Source: Clostridiaceae bacterium BL-3 (GTDB lineage: Bacteria; Bacillota; Clostridia; Clostridiales; Clostridiaceae). Taken from it: DNA of 64,000 nucleotides. The stretch spans positions 558,001-622,000 of the forward strand of contig CADDXC010000001.1 in assembly GCA_902809985.1 (NCBI GenBank). Reading direction: 5' to 3'. Both the position numbers and the translations under genes were made by a program. Below the pieces are notes generated by a model. The model did not search any database. It had not been told where the DNA came from and saw nothing but the letters and a program-made list of their open reading frames with translations. How positions within the stretch are numbered: position 1 is the stretch's first letter; every line of letters begins with the position of its first letter. This document shows, piece by piece, positions 1 through 6,601 of the stretch.

Positions 1-108
1 GGAAAATGGGTACAGGCATTAGAAAGTACTTATGATGTGGTATATGCCTCGAATACTCAATTACAAGTATTTGTAAAGTTTGGCGGAGATATAAAAATAA
101 ATTATTAG
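1..108 (+). CDS. Phage structural protein, C-terminal end only (partial)
   Basis: An open frame enters from the left edge in frame 1 and stops at TAG 106-108, giving 35 residues that end in GGDIKINY. It lies 17 bases before the next tail-type gene, in the same direction, and a Shine-Dalgarno sequence for that gene follows its stop. By position it is the C-terminus of a tail, baseplate or neck-appendage protein. There is too little sequence to name a family. Confidence 0.5.
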   Translation, partial: GKWVQALESTYDVVYASNTQLQVFVKFGGDIKINY

Positions 109-125
109 ATAATGGAGGTTAAAAT

Positions 126-815
126 ATGACAAAATATACCGATAATTTGATACCTGCCATGACGAGCGATACTACACCACTGGGTACGGTATCTGCAAGT
201 AATTATTGGGGGAGTCGTTATCCCTGGCACGCTTTCAATCATGGTATGACCTATGATATAGAAACAGATACATGGACAGGTAATGGTGCTGGAGCGTGGA
301 TAAGTTATGCATTTTCTAATTTAGCCCGTATAAATAAAATAGAAATTTTTAATGCTATAGTTACAAATGGAAATGATAATTGGAGCCACGTAAGTGTATA
401 TGGAGATGATACAAATTTAATAGCAAGTTTCAGCCGTACTGATTTAAGTTTGACTAAAATTCAAACTTCTCAGTATATTTTATATACATTAGAGCTTGAT
501 AATTTAATAAAATATAAAAAATATACTCTTAAATTTGACAATACTACTTTTACATATATTTATGAAATAAAAATGTATTCAGCCTTACTAAATAAATATT
601 TAATAAGGCAAAATAATCAATACTATTCAATTAAAAATAGTATGCTAACAGAGTTAGGAATACCAGCAGATGATACGCAGAAAGAAGAGTGGTTTAATAC
701 TTATGGAGTTGATGGTTTGAAAGAAGCACTGCTTACTCCTGATGAGAATGGAAATAAATTAATAGATGCATTGGATGACAAATTCGAGGTCAGGATGATG
801 GTACCAAAGAGCTAG
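126..815 (+). CDS. Phage tail-fibre/receptor-binding-like protein with discoidin-like N-terminal half
   Basis: This 229-residue protein starts at an ATG behind GGAGG. Residues 1-150 look like a beta-sandwich of the F5/8 type C (discoidin/galactose-binding) kind found in phage tail appendages: an N-terminal stretch around SASNYWGSRYPWHAF, then WISYAF and KIEIFNA strands. Residues 155-229 form a short alpha-rich tail module that begins YLIRQNNQYYSIK and is common at the end of clostridial phage fibre proteins. It lies between a tail protein and the lysis genes. A role in host-surface binding is inferred from domain type and position. The stop codon overlaps a terminator hairpin. Confidence 0.6.
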   Translation: MTKYTDNLIPAMTSDTTPLGTVSASNYWGSRYPWHAFNHGMTYDIETDTWTGNGAGAWISYAFSNLARINKIEIFNAIVTNGNDNWSHVSVYGDDTNLIASFSRTDLSLTKIQTSQYILYTLELDNLIKYKKYTLKFDNTTFTYIYEIKMYSALLNKYLIRQNNQYYSIKNSMLTELGIPADDTQKEEWFNTYGVDGLKEALLTPDENGNKLIDALDDKFEVRMMVPKS

Positions 816-830
816 AGATAGCTTTTTTGT
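806..830 (+). terminator. Intrinsic terminator after the tail-fibre gene
   Basis: The stem AGCTA/TAGCT with a GAGA loop, extended by A-T pairs, is followed by a T tract. The upstream arm includes the tag stop codon at 813-815. Confidence 0.65.
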
Positions 831-882
831 TTTCGCTTTCCATATGTTAGAATTATATTATTACAATTATAGGAGGTAACAT

Positions 883-1119
883 ATGAGAGGCAAAAGTAAG
901 ATAAAATTAGGTAAAGAAACAAAGAAAGATATGGTTGATAAAATAAAAAAGTACTTCCTGAATGCCAGAGAGGAAGAATTAGGGGATTTAGCAGCAGGAC
1001 TAATCTTAGAATTTGTTATAGAAGAGTTAGCCCCGGAATTTTATAATCAAGGGATTTATGATTCATACGAATACATGAATGAGAGAGTTGAAGACTTATT
1101 GTCAATTCAGAGATATTAG
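883..1119 (+). CDS. DUF2164 family protein (phage-borne)
   Basis: This 78-residue protein starts at ATG 883 behind a strong AGGAGGT. It fits the DUF2164 family over its full length: IKLGKETKKDMVDKIKKYF, then EELGDLAAGLILEFVIEEL, then the hallmark FYNQGIYDS. The function of DUF2164 is not known. In prophages it often lies between tail and lysis genes, as here. Terminators lie on both sides, so it may be expressed as a nearly single-gene unit with some read-through. Confidence 0.7.
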   Translation: MRGKSKIKLGKETKKDMVDKIKKYFLNAREEELGDLAAGLILEFVIEELAPEFYNQGIYDSYEYMNERVEDLLSIQRY

Positions 1120-1150
1120 GAGTTTTGGAGAAATCCAAGGCTCTTTTCTT
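1120..1150 (+). terminator. Intrinsic terminator, GAAA tetraloop
   Basis: A 10-bp stem (1120-1129 with 1134-1143, two G-T wobbles) closes a GAAA loop and is followed by TTTTCTT. It begins directly after the DUF2164 stop codon. The stem and loop are nearly identical to those at 1401-1430. Confidence 0.85.
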
Positions 1151-1234
1151 ATAAACAAAATTTAATATTTTTTATAAATATTAGAGGGATTATCTTTTTT
1201 ATGTAGAATTATCCATAAAAAGGAGGGATGATTT

Positions 1235-1402
1235 TTGCCAAAGTGTAAATATTGTGGTGGGCCGCTAATGAAAATAAATAAAGCAAATGATGAAGATGCT
1301 TTATTTGTATGCGAAAATTCAAATTGCCCCGTAAATATTGCGAAGTCAGGGATAGGAAAAAATGAGAAACACAAAGAAAGGCGTAGCTTGATTATTAAAT
1401 GA
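1235..1402 (+). CDS. Small zinc-ribbon protein (55 aa, TTG start)
   Basis: A short frame starts at TTG 1235, preceded by AGGAGGG at 1221-1227, and stops at TGA 1400-1402. The product begins MPKCKYCGGPL and has two cysteine pairs, CKYC near residues 4-7 and CENSNC near residues 26-31. This pattern fits a treble-clef or zinc-ribbon knuckle. The C-terminal 20 residues are basic. The ATG at 1228 inside the Shine-Dalgarno region opens only a six-codon frame, so TTG is preferred. The stop codon runs into the next terminator stem. Function is unknown. Its place between phage structural and holin genes suggests a late accessory protein. Confidence 0.6.
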   Translation: MPKCKYCGGPLMKINKANDEDALFVCENSNCPVNIAKSGIGKNEKHKERRSLIIK

Positions 1403-1430
1403 GTTTTGGAGAAATCCAGAACTCTTTTTT
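1401..1430 (+). terminator. Intrinsic terminator, GAAA tetraloop (second copy)
   Basis: The stem 1401-1410 pairs with 1415-1424 around a GAAA loop and is followed by six T residues. The left arm is the same ten bases as at 1120-1129, so the two look duplicated. Confidence 0.88.
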
Positions 1431-1456
1431 AATACGAAATTTTAAGGAGGCTAGAG

Positions 1457-1681
1457 ATGGAAAATGAAATATTTAAAATGGCGGTACAGCAGGGATTATG
1501 GGCTGTACTGTTTATTTTTATACTTATCTATGTATTGAAGGAGCAGAAAGAGAGAGATGAAAAGGCAGGTGAAAGAGAAGCAAATTATCAGACTATTATA
1601 GCTAAACTTACAGATAGGTTGAAAGTTATGGACAATATAGGTGAGGATGTAAAAGAAATTAAAAACAAGATATTTAAATAG
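1457..1681 (+). CDS. BhlA/UviB family holin-like peptide
   Basis: This 74-residue protein starts at ATG 1457 behind AAGGAGG. A single membrane segment spans about residues 12-28 (LWAVLFIFILIYVL). A charged amphipathic helix full of K/E/R follows, ending KEIKNKIFK. Length and layout match the BhlA/UviB family of holin-like peptides found next to endolysins in clostridial and Bacillus prophages. It is 12 bases upstream of the endolysin. Its probable role is inner-membrane permeabilisation that lets the lysin reach the wall. Confidence 0.75.
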   Translation: MENEIFKMAVQQGLWAVLFIFILIYVLKEQKERDEKAGEREANYQTIIAKLTDRLKVMDNIGEDVKEIKNKIFK

Positions 1682-1693
1682 GAGGTAACCAAA

Positions 1694-2524
1694 TTGATTA
1701 AGGGTATTGATATAAGTAATTTAAACGGTTCTGTAGATATAAGCAAGATTAAAAATGCAGGTAATTCCTTTGTAATTGCAAAGGCCACTGAAGGAAGTAC
1801 TTTTGTAGACAAATATTACGAACAGAATATTAAAAACGCCAAAGCCCTGGGACTTGTTACCGGGGCTTATGCTTTTGGCAGGTTTACGACTAAAGAAAAA
1901 GCTATCCAGGAAGCCAGTTTTTTTAAATCCACTGTTGCAGGCACTGATCTTGACTTTGTAGTTCTAGATTTTGAACAGCAGTGCAGCGGGGACATGACGG
2001 ATGCCTGCCTGGCATTTCTGGATGCCATATCTTCTATAGCTCCGGCGGTGATTTATTGCAATCCAAGCTATATAAAAGAACATTTAAATTCCAGGATAAC
2101 GAAGTATCCTCTTTGGGTAGCCAACTATGGGGCAAGTGCTCCGTGTTTCACACTGTGGAGTAAATATGCTATATGGCAGTATACGAATAAAGGGCAGATA
2201 TCGGGTATGTTCGGATATGTAGATCTTAATTATATGGCGGATGATTTTTATAATCTTGTAAAAGGAGGTAAAAAGAAAGTGGATGCTATTGTGATATATA
2301 ACTACGGTGCTGATATGCATTCTGCGGAATTACTGGCTGATTTTTTAAATTGCCCTACAATTTCCAATGCCAGAAAGTTTGATTATTCTCAGGTGAAAAA
2401 CGTTTATGCTGTTGGAGGCAAAAAAGAGCAGTATACAAGCTATTTGACAGAACTTATCAGTGGTGAGGACAGATATGCTACTGCGCAGGCGGTGTTGGAC
2501 TTTATAAAAAATGGAGGGAAATAA
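1694..2524 (+). CDS. GH25 endolysin with CWB-type C-terminal domain
   Basis: This 276-residue protein starts at TTG 1694 behind GGAGGT at 1681-1686. Residues 1-185 are a glycoside hydrolase family 25 (Lyc) muramidase: the opening KGIDISN supplies the first catalytic-site Asp, and VVLDFEQQ carries the D-x-E acid pair. Residues about 196-276 form a small domain (AIVIYNYGAD ... NVYAVGG ... ISGEDRYATAQAV) related to the clostridial CWB2 fold and to the wall-binding domain of the CTP1L type of lysin. It cleaves peptidoglycan for host lysis. Codon 196 is GTG and sits behind a perfect internal ribosome site, so a second shorter product is likely. Confidence 0.9.
   Translation: MIKGIDISNLNGSVDISKIKNAGNSFVIAKATEGSTFVDKYYEQNIKNAKALGLVTGAYAFGRFTTKEKAIQEASFFKSTVAGTDLDFVVLDFEQQCSGDMTDACLAFLDAISSIAPAVIYCNPSYIKEHLNSRITKYPLWVANYGASAPCFTLWSKYAIWQYTNKGQISGMFGYVDLNYMADDFYNLVKGGKKKVDAIVIYNYGADMHSAELLADFLNCPTISNARKFDYSQVKNVYAVGGKKEQYTSYLTELISGEDRYATAQAVLDFIKNGGK
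2262..2281 (+). promoter_or_regulatory. Internal ribosome binding site and GTG start inside the endolysin
   Basis: AAGGAGGT at 2262-2269 is followed, after nine bases, by an in-frame GTG at 2279-2281 (codon 196). Initiation here would yield an 81-residue free wall-binding domain ending at the same stop, 2524. Endolysins of the CTP1L type are known to make such a secondary product. Use of this site is inferred from the sequence. Confidence 0.7.
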
Positions 2525-2525
2525 T

Positions 2526-2906
2526 ATGGGTAAGTTTTTTAAGTTAAAAAATGGTCAATGGCTTAAAATATTATTCAGTTATTGTTCTAATGAAAATGTA
2601 TGGTATATGACTATTGTAGTAAGTGATTCTAAAAGACAGTGTAATGATTGCATAAGAAAAACAGAAAATAGTCCTAAAGTGTTTTTTGGGCAATATACTG
2701 GAAGAAAGGCAGGATTAGAACCTTTTATTATTGCGCTAAGAGAACTGAAGACTTTAGAACAAACAGTAAGTAATTGTGAAATAAGAGTTTCAGGTGCTAG
2801 CAGTAGACTAAAAAATATATATAAGTGGCTAATATGGTATGGTTACAAAATTAAAAATATAAAAAATTTCGATAGGGATATGGAATTTTTTTATAAAGTT
2901 GTTTAA
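2526..2906 (+). CDS. Hypothetical phage protein (126 aa)
   Basis: The start is set at ATG 2526, six bases after GGAGGG; an in-frame ATG at 2511 lies before this ribosome site. The product has no membrane segment. It opens with a strand-rich part (KNGQWLKILFSY, WYMTIVVSD), contains CNDCIRK near residue 40, and ends with a basic and aromatic region. The layout resembles small phage proteins that follow clostridial endolysins, but I do not recognise a family. The start codon is one base beyond the endolysin stop, so it is probably co-expressed with lysis. Confidence 0.55.
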   Translation: MGKFFKLKNGQWLKILFSYCSNENVWYMTIVVSDSKRQCNDCIRKTENSPKVFFGQYTGRKAGLEPFIIALRELKTLEQTVSNCEIRVSGASSRLKNIYKWLIWYGYKIKNIKNFDRDMEFFYKVV

Positions 2907-2938
2907 CCAAATAAAGATTAATTGGGAGGAATGTAAAA

Positions 2939-3556
2939 ATGTCAGGTTTAAGTATATTATTTATTGTTACAGGGTTGGCTGTTGGGGCAGGGACCACAGT
3001 ACTGGCTCTTCTACCGACTTTAAAAAAGAAAGGTGTTGACACCGGAGAAGTGCTGAAAAAAGTTGAGACTGGCCTGCAAGAAGTTAAAAAGTATACAGAT
3101 GCGGCGAAAGCTATAGTACCGGGTAATAAATTTCTGAATATTTTGAGTATCATAGAACACTATGCGGAGATAGGTGTAGGACAAGCTCAGCAGCTCAATA
3201 TATCTTCACAGCTTCCAGCGGACCAGAGGAAAAAGAGTGCTGAAGATTATGTATATAGTGTACTTCAAGAGTTGGGTATAGAAGTGGATGACAATGTAAA
3301 AACCATAGTTTCCGGGGTAATTGAGAGTAAAGTATATGAGCTCAAAAGTCCAGAAGAGAAAAAGTCAGCTGGGCAGACGGCGACTCAAACTCAAATATCG
3401 CAGCTTCAAACTCAAAATTCACAGCTCCAAGGTGAAAGAACAAAATTACAACAAGAGAATGAAGAATTGAAAAAGAAGGTTGCTGATATGCAGAGTATTG
3501 TGGCTCCAGTGCAAAATACGACTAATACAGTAGCTCCAGCACAGCCAGCTCAATAA
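2939..3556 (+). CDS. LLH-type phage holin-like protein with coiled coil
   Basis: This 205-residue protein starts at ATG 2939 behind GGGAGG. A membrane segment spans residues 4-26 (LSILFIVTGLAVGAGTTVLA). A helical region follows, including TGLQEVKKYTDAAKAI and an EDYVYSVLQELGIEVDD motif typical of the LLH family of phage holins. Residues 150-185 are a Gln/Leu/Lys-rich coiled coil with the repeat QISQLQTQNSQLQ, and the C-terminus is Ala/Pro/Gln-rich. It is the last late gene before a strong terminator. It could be the main holin, with the 1457 peptide as accessory, or an anti-holin. Confidence 0.6.
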   Translation: MSGLSILFIVTGLAVGAGTTVLALLPTLKKKGVDTGEVLKKVETGLQEVKKYTDAAKAIVPGNKFLNILSIIEHYAEIGVGQAQQLNISSQLPADQRKKSAEDYVYSVLQELGIEVDDNVKTIVSGVIESKVYELKSPEEKKSAGQTATQTQISQLQTQNSQLQGERTKLQQENEELKKKVADMQSIVAPVQNTTNTVAPAQPAQ

Positions 3557-3560
3557 TTTT

Positions 3561-3597
3561 AGCCCGGTAGATTATTCCCACCGGGCTTTATTTTTTA
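3561..3597 (+). terminator. Strong terminator ending the phage late operon
   Basis: AGCCCGGT (3561-3568) pairs perfectly with ACCGGGCT (3580-3587) and is followed by TTATTTTTT. The T tract overlaps the 3' end of the convergent gene that ends at 3588. Confidence 0.9.
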
Positions 3598-4046
3598 TGC
3601 TTCTCTAAAAACGATTTGAAATATTTTTCTTCCGCTTCTTTACGGGCTTTTATGGCATCTTCAAGCTCTGTAAAATAGCCTAATATGTGTTGTTTCTTTT
3701 GAAACATTATATAGCTTATCCATTTTTCCCTTTTCTTGCTCCATCCTACCCCCTTTACTCCACTTTTGGTTACTTTAGATTTATTATTGCTTATTAATTT
3801 TTTAATAACGGCAATGTTAGTATTGCCTACAGAATTGGCTTCTTTTATATCTTCCAAGTGTTTTATAACCATACATCCACATGATCTTGTGGAACCAGAT
3901 GTAAGACTTTCTCTTCTTGTCACTATTATGTTGCCACAATCACACTTACATTTCCATAAAGAATTTTGGTACTTATCTACCCCCGCTTGCTCTAAAACAA
4001 CTAATTTCCCAAACCTTTGGCCCGTTAAATCTTTAATCTTCCCCAT
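3588..4046 (-). CDS. AP2-like DNA-binding protein (phage)
   Basis: This 152-residue protein reads leftward. It opens with KDLTGQRFGKLVVLEQ, the N-terminal signature of phage AP2/HNH-associated proteins. A four-cysteine zinc site follows (CKCDCG and SCGC, residues about 34-60). The C-terminal AP2-type region contains GVKGVGWSKKREKWISYI and LGYFTELEDAIKARKEAE. Homing-endonuclease relatives carry an HNH motif between such parts, but no His-Asn-His is visible here, so this looks like a DNA-binding protein without nuclease activity. It starts two bases after the upstream gene and is the last gene of a three-gene operon. Confidence 0.65.
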   Translation of the reverse strand: MGKIKDLTGQRFGKLVVLEQAGVDKYQNSLWKCKCDCGNIIVTRRESLTSGSTRSCGCMVIKHLEDIKEANSVGNTNIAVIKKLISNNKSKVTKSGVKGVGWSKKREKWISYIMFQKKQHILGYFTELEDAIKARKEAEEKYFKSFLEKHKK

Positions 4047-4048
4047 TT

Positions 4049-4420
4049 TTATACTTCCAAAGCGTGTTCTAATAGCTCTGGATAATTTTCAAATATATCA
4101 TCCCACTTGTCAAACCCTACCAATACGAACTCATTTGAGTCATTGTCACTTCTGTTGTACTCAATTCTATTTTCTTTAAATACAACTTCTATATCTGCAT
4201 CTAAAGGTATTTTTTTCTCTTTTGCCCATTCTTCATCACAAAGTGCTTTTTCTGCAGAGAGAGTAACGCTTTGAATTTCTTCCACAAAATAACTTTTAAT
4301 GTAATCACGCATAATAACCCGTATCACAGCACCTCCATCTTGTATTTTCTTTTTTGCAACTTCTCTAAATATTTTCTTCTCCGAGCTATTCACTCGGAGA
4401 TATATTCTATCATCTAGCAT
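4049..4420 (-). CDS. Ribbon-helix-helix-like small protein
   Basis: This 123-residue protein starts at ATG 4420 behind AAGGAGG on the minus strand; a longer frame back to 4459 lacks a ribosome site. Residues 3-40 (DRIYLRVNSSEKKIF, then AVIRVIMRDYI) have the strand-helix-helix pattern of RHH regulators and plasmid antitoxins. The rest is acidic and of unknown type (ADIEVVFKENRIEYN). The likely role is a DNA-binding regulator that may act on the palindrome at 4948-4973. That link is inferred. No classic toxin partner is recognisable. Confidence 0.5.
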   Translation of the reverse strand: MLDDRIYLRVNSSEKKIFREVAKKKIQDGGAVIRVIMRDYIKSYFVEEIQSVTLSAEKALCDEEWAKEKKIPLDADIEVVFKENRIEYNRSDNDSNEFVLVGFDKWDDIFENYPELLEHALEV

Positions 4421-4471
4421 TTTATTCCTCCTTATGGCAGTTTTCTGGATAACTGCCAACCAAAATATTTT

Positions 4472-4915
4472 CTATAACTGAATTGCTCCCTGTTCTATAC
4501 CGAAATACAATGCTGCTCCAACTTTCCCCTTTCCCTCAGCCTTTTTCTTGTCTAGGTCTATATAACCTTGGGAAGTCTTGCCGTCATCAACTGTGTAGTA
4601 CAATCTGTGTTTTCCGTATTTTGCCCAAGCTGAATAACTAATTTCAAATGTATGCTCTAAACTTTTTCCTAAATCACTAACAACCTTTTGAGGTACTTCA
4701 ATTTCAAACTCTCCGCATTTTTCTTTTGTAAAATCATCTAAGCCGTAATTCATTGACATTGTTTTAACTTCTTCCACTTTATTTTCCTCCTCCTTTTCGG
4801 AAAGGAGATATTTCATTTCAAGTCCAAACTGAAAACTATAATTAACTTCCGGAAATTCCTTTTTCATTTTCTTTGTTTCTTCATGTGCCTTTCTTACCAA
4901 CTTTTTACTAAACAT
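4472..4915 (-). CDS. Hypothetical phage protein, first gene of a leftward operon
   Basis: This 147-residue protein starts at ATG 4915 behind AAGGAAAGGGG. An upstream in-frame ATG at 4957 lies within the promoter and is rejected. The N-terminal 60 residues are charged and helical (KKLVRKAHEETKKMKKEF). The C-terminal half is strand-rich (EIEVPQKVV, HRLYYTVDDGKTSQGYI). I recognise no family. It is first in an operon with the RHH-like and AP2-like genes and is driven by a near-consensus promoter. Confidence 0.5.
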   Translation of the reverse strand: MFSKKLVRKAHEETKKMKKEFPEVNYSFQFGLEMKYLLSEKEEENKVEEVKTMSMNYGLDDFTKEKCGEFEIEVPQKVVSDLGKSLEHTFEISYSAWAKYGKHRLYYTVDDGKTSQGYIDLDKKKAEGKGKVGAALYFGIEQGAIQL

Positions 4916-4947
4916 TTTTTCATATCCCCTTTCCTTATCTTCAATTA

Positions 4948-4977
4948 CATTGTACACCCATGTACGTACAATGTCAA
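4948..4977 (-). promoter_or_regulatory. Near-consensus promoter with overlapping operator palindrome
   Basis: Read on the minus strand, TTGACA (4977-4972) and TACAAT (4954-4949) are separated by exactly 17 bases, a near-perfect vegetative promoter. CATTGTAC at 4948-4955 and its complement GTACAATG at 4966-4973 form an inverted repeat that covers the -10 and most of the spacer. A bound repressor would block RNA polymerase. The start codon at 4915 lies about 30 bases downstream of the expected transcript start. Confidence 0.75.
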
Positions 4978-5315
4978 GGGGATTTTATAAAGTTTTTTAA
5001 TAATATGCTATAATAAATTCATGAACTGCAACAAATGTTGTTTTTAAATAAGGTTAAGGTTCTTACTTGACCAGAGTTGAACCTCAACATGAGATATATT
5101 TAAACTAAAAGAGGAGACACATCTCTGCATCTCCATGATTTTTATTTTATATATTTTGTCGTCAAAAATTCGGCAAAAATAAAATTTTGATCTTCGCCTT
5201 TTGGGAGGATTTTTTTACATATTTAAATAAAATTTAGCAGGAATATGCATAATTATTATAGAAATGATCAATTATAAATGTTTTTACAATATAAATTAAT
5301 AAGGGGGATTTATTT
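4978..5315 (+). other. Intergenic region with possible small transcript
   Basis: No open frame of note lies here. A -10-like TATAAT at 5009-5014 is followed by a hairpin at about 5052-5092 (arms around AGGTTC/GAACCT, one mismatch). A weaker GGAGA/TCTCC hairpin lies near 5112-5136 and runs into a T-rich stretch. Together these could form a small RNA of about 130 bases, but the -35 is poor. Further right the DNA is AT-rich and supplies AAGGGGG as ribosome site for the gene at 5316. Confidence 0.3.
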
Positions 5316-6581
5316 ATGCGCAAGAAACTTTTAGGTGTTATAGTTACGTTGATATTAAGTGTATTGTTAATTATGCCAAGTCAAGTTGTTAATGCAGCAT
5401 CATTTAACCGAAGAATTTTCGGAAGTGATAGGTATCAAACTGGAGTAAAGATTGCGAGAGAGGGTTGGTCAAGTTCTCAATATGCAGTATTAGCAAGTGG
5501 ACAAGGGTTTGCGGATGCTTTAAGCGCAGCGCCATTGGCAAAAAAATATGATGCGCCAATACTTCTGAATGGTAAAAATACGCTAGATTCCAATGTAAAA
5601 AGTGAATTACAAAGTCTTTCCACACAAAATGTATTTATAATTGGTGGAACTGGATCTATATCTTCTAGTATTGAATCACAGTTACAATCCATGGGAATCA
5701 CGGTAACTAGAATTTATGGTAAAGACAGATTTGAAACTTCCTTGGAAGTTGCTAAAAATTTAGGAAGTTTTACTGGAATAGTTATTGTAAATGCATATGG
5801 ATTTGCGGATGCATTATCTATAGCACCAGTTGCGGCGAGCCAAGGAATGCCAATAATTTTGACACAGCCAAATACCTTATCTTCTGAAGCTAAAGAGTTT
5901 TTGGATAATAATAATTATAGTGAAAGTTATATATTGGGTGGAAATGGAGCCGTAGGAGATACTATAGCTTCGCAGCTAAAGAATGTTACTAGAATTGGTG
6001 GAGCAAATAGGTATGCCACAAATGCAGCTGTTCTAACTCAGTTTGCTAATGATTTCAGTTATGACAAAGTTTATGTAGTATCAGGGCAAAATTATCCGGA
6101 TGCTCTTTGCGGAAGTGCATTAGCAGCTAAATACAATTCACCTTTAATTTTAGTAGGAAGTTCAGTTGATGCTTCTGTTATAAATGCAGTTAAAGCAAAA
6201 CTTAGCTCATATGGAAATGTTATAGCGCTTGGTGGCACATCTGCTGTATCTGATGTAAATGCTGGAGATATAGCAAAAGGGAGTATAACACCGAAGCCTA
6301 CACCAAGTAAACCAGTTACCACTAAAGTAACTGCAAGCGTTAGTAATTCTAGGCCTAAAAAGAATGCTACGATATACTTGTATGCAACTGGACCTGTAGG
6401 AAGTAAGGTAACTGCTATATGCTATTATAAAACTACTAATTCAACTTATACTGGCACAGTAGGAAGTGATGGGAAGGCATCTATTCCTATTAAAATAGGT
6501 AGAGCTACCTCAAATTATAAAGTAATTATAAACGTAACTGTAGGTAGTGCTAAGGTGCAAACTTCATTTATACCATTATAG
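5316..6581 (+). CDS. Secreted cell wall binding repeat 2 (CWB2) protein on the prophage
   Basis: This 421-residue protein starts at ATG 5316 behind AAGGGGG. Residues 1-28 are a signal peptide ending around VVNAAS. Three CWB2 repeats cover about residues 30-325, each with an R-[IV]-x-G-x-[DN]-R-[FY] opening (IFGSDRYQT, IYGKDRFET, IGGANRYAT) and a FADALS/YPDALC and IIGG/LGG core. A short Thr/Pro linker (TPKPTPSKP) leads to a C-terminal Ig-like domain of about 90 residues. CWB2 triplets anchor proteins non-covalently to a secondary wall polymer. As prophage cargo it probably alters the lysogen surface. Its target is unknown. Confidence 0.88.
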   Translation: MRKKLLGVIVTLILSVLLIMPSQVVNAASFNRRIFGSDRYQTGVKIAREGWSSSQYAVLASGQGFADALSAAPLAKKYDAPILLNGKNTLDSNVKSELQSLSTQNVFIIGGTGSISSSIESQLQSMGITVTRIYGKDRFETSLEVAKNLGSFTGIVIVNAYGFADALSIAPVAASQGMPIILTQPNTLSSEAKEFLDNNNYSESYILGGNGAVGDTIASQLKNVTRIGGANRYATNAAVLTQFANDFSYDKVYVVSGQNYPDALCGSALAAKYNSPLILVGSSVDASVINAVKAKLSSYGNVIALGGTSAVSDVNAGDIAKGSITPKPTPSKPVTTKVTASVSNSRPKKNATIYLYATGPVGSKVTAICYYKTTNSTYTGTVGSDGKASIPIKIGRATSNYKVIINVTVGSAKVQTSFIPL

Positions 6582-6601
6582 ATTGAAAGGGAGTAGTTCT
6601 G

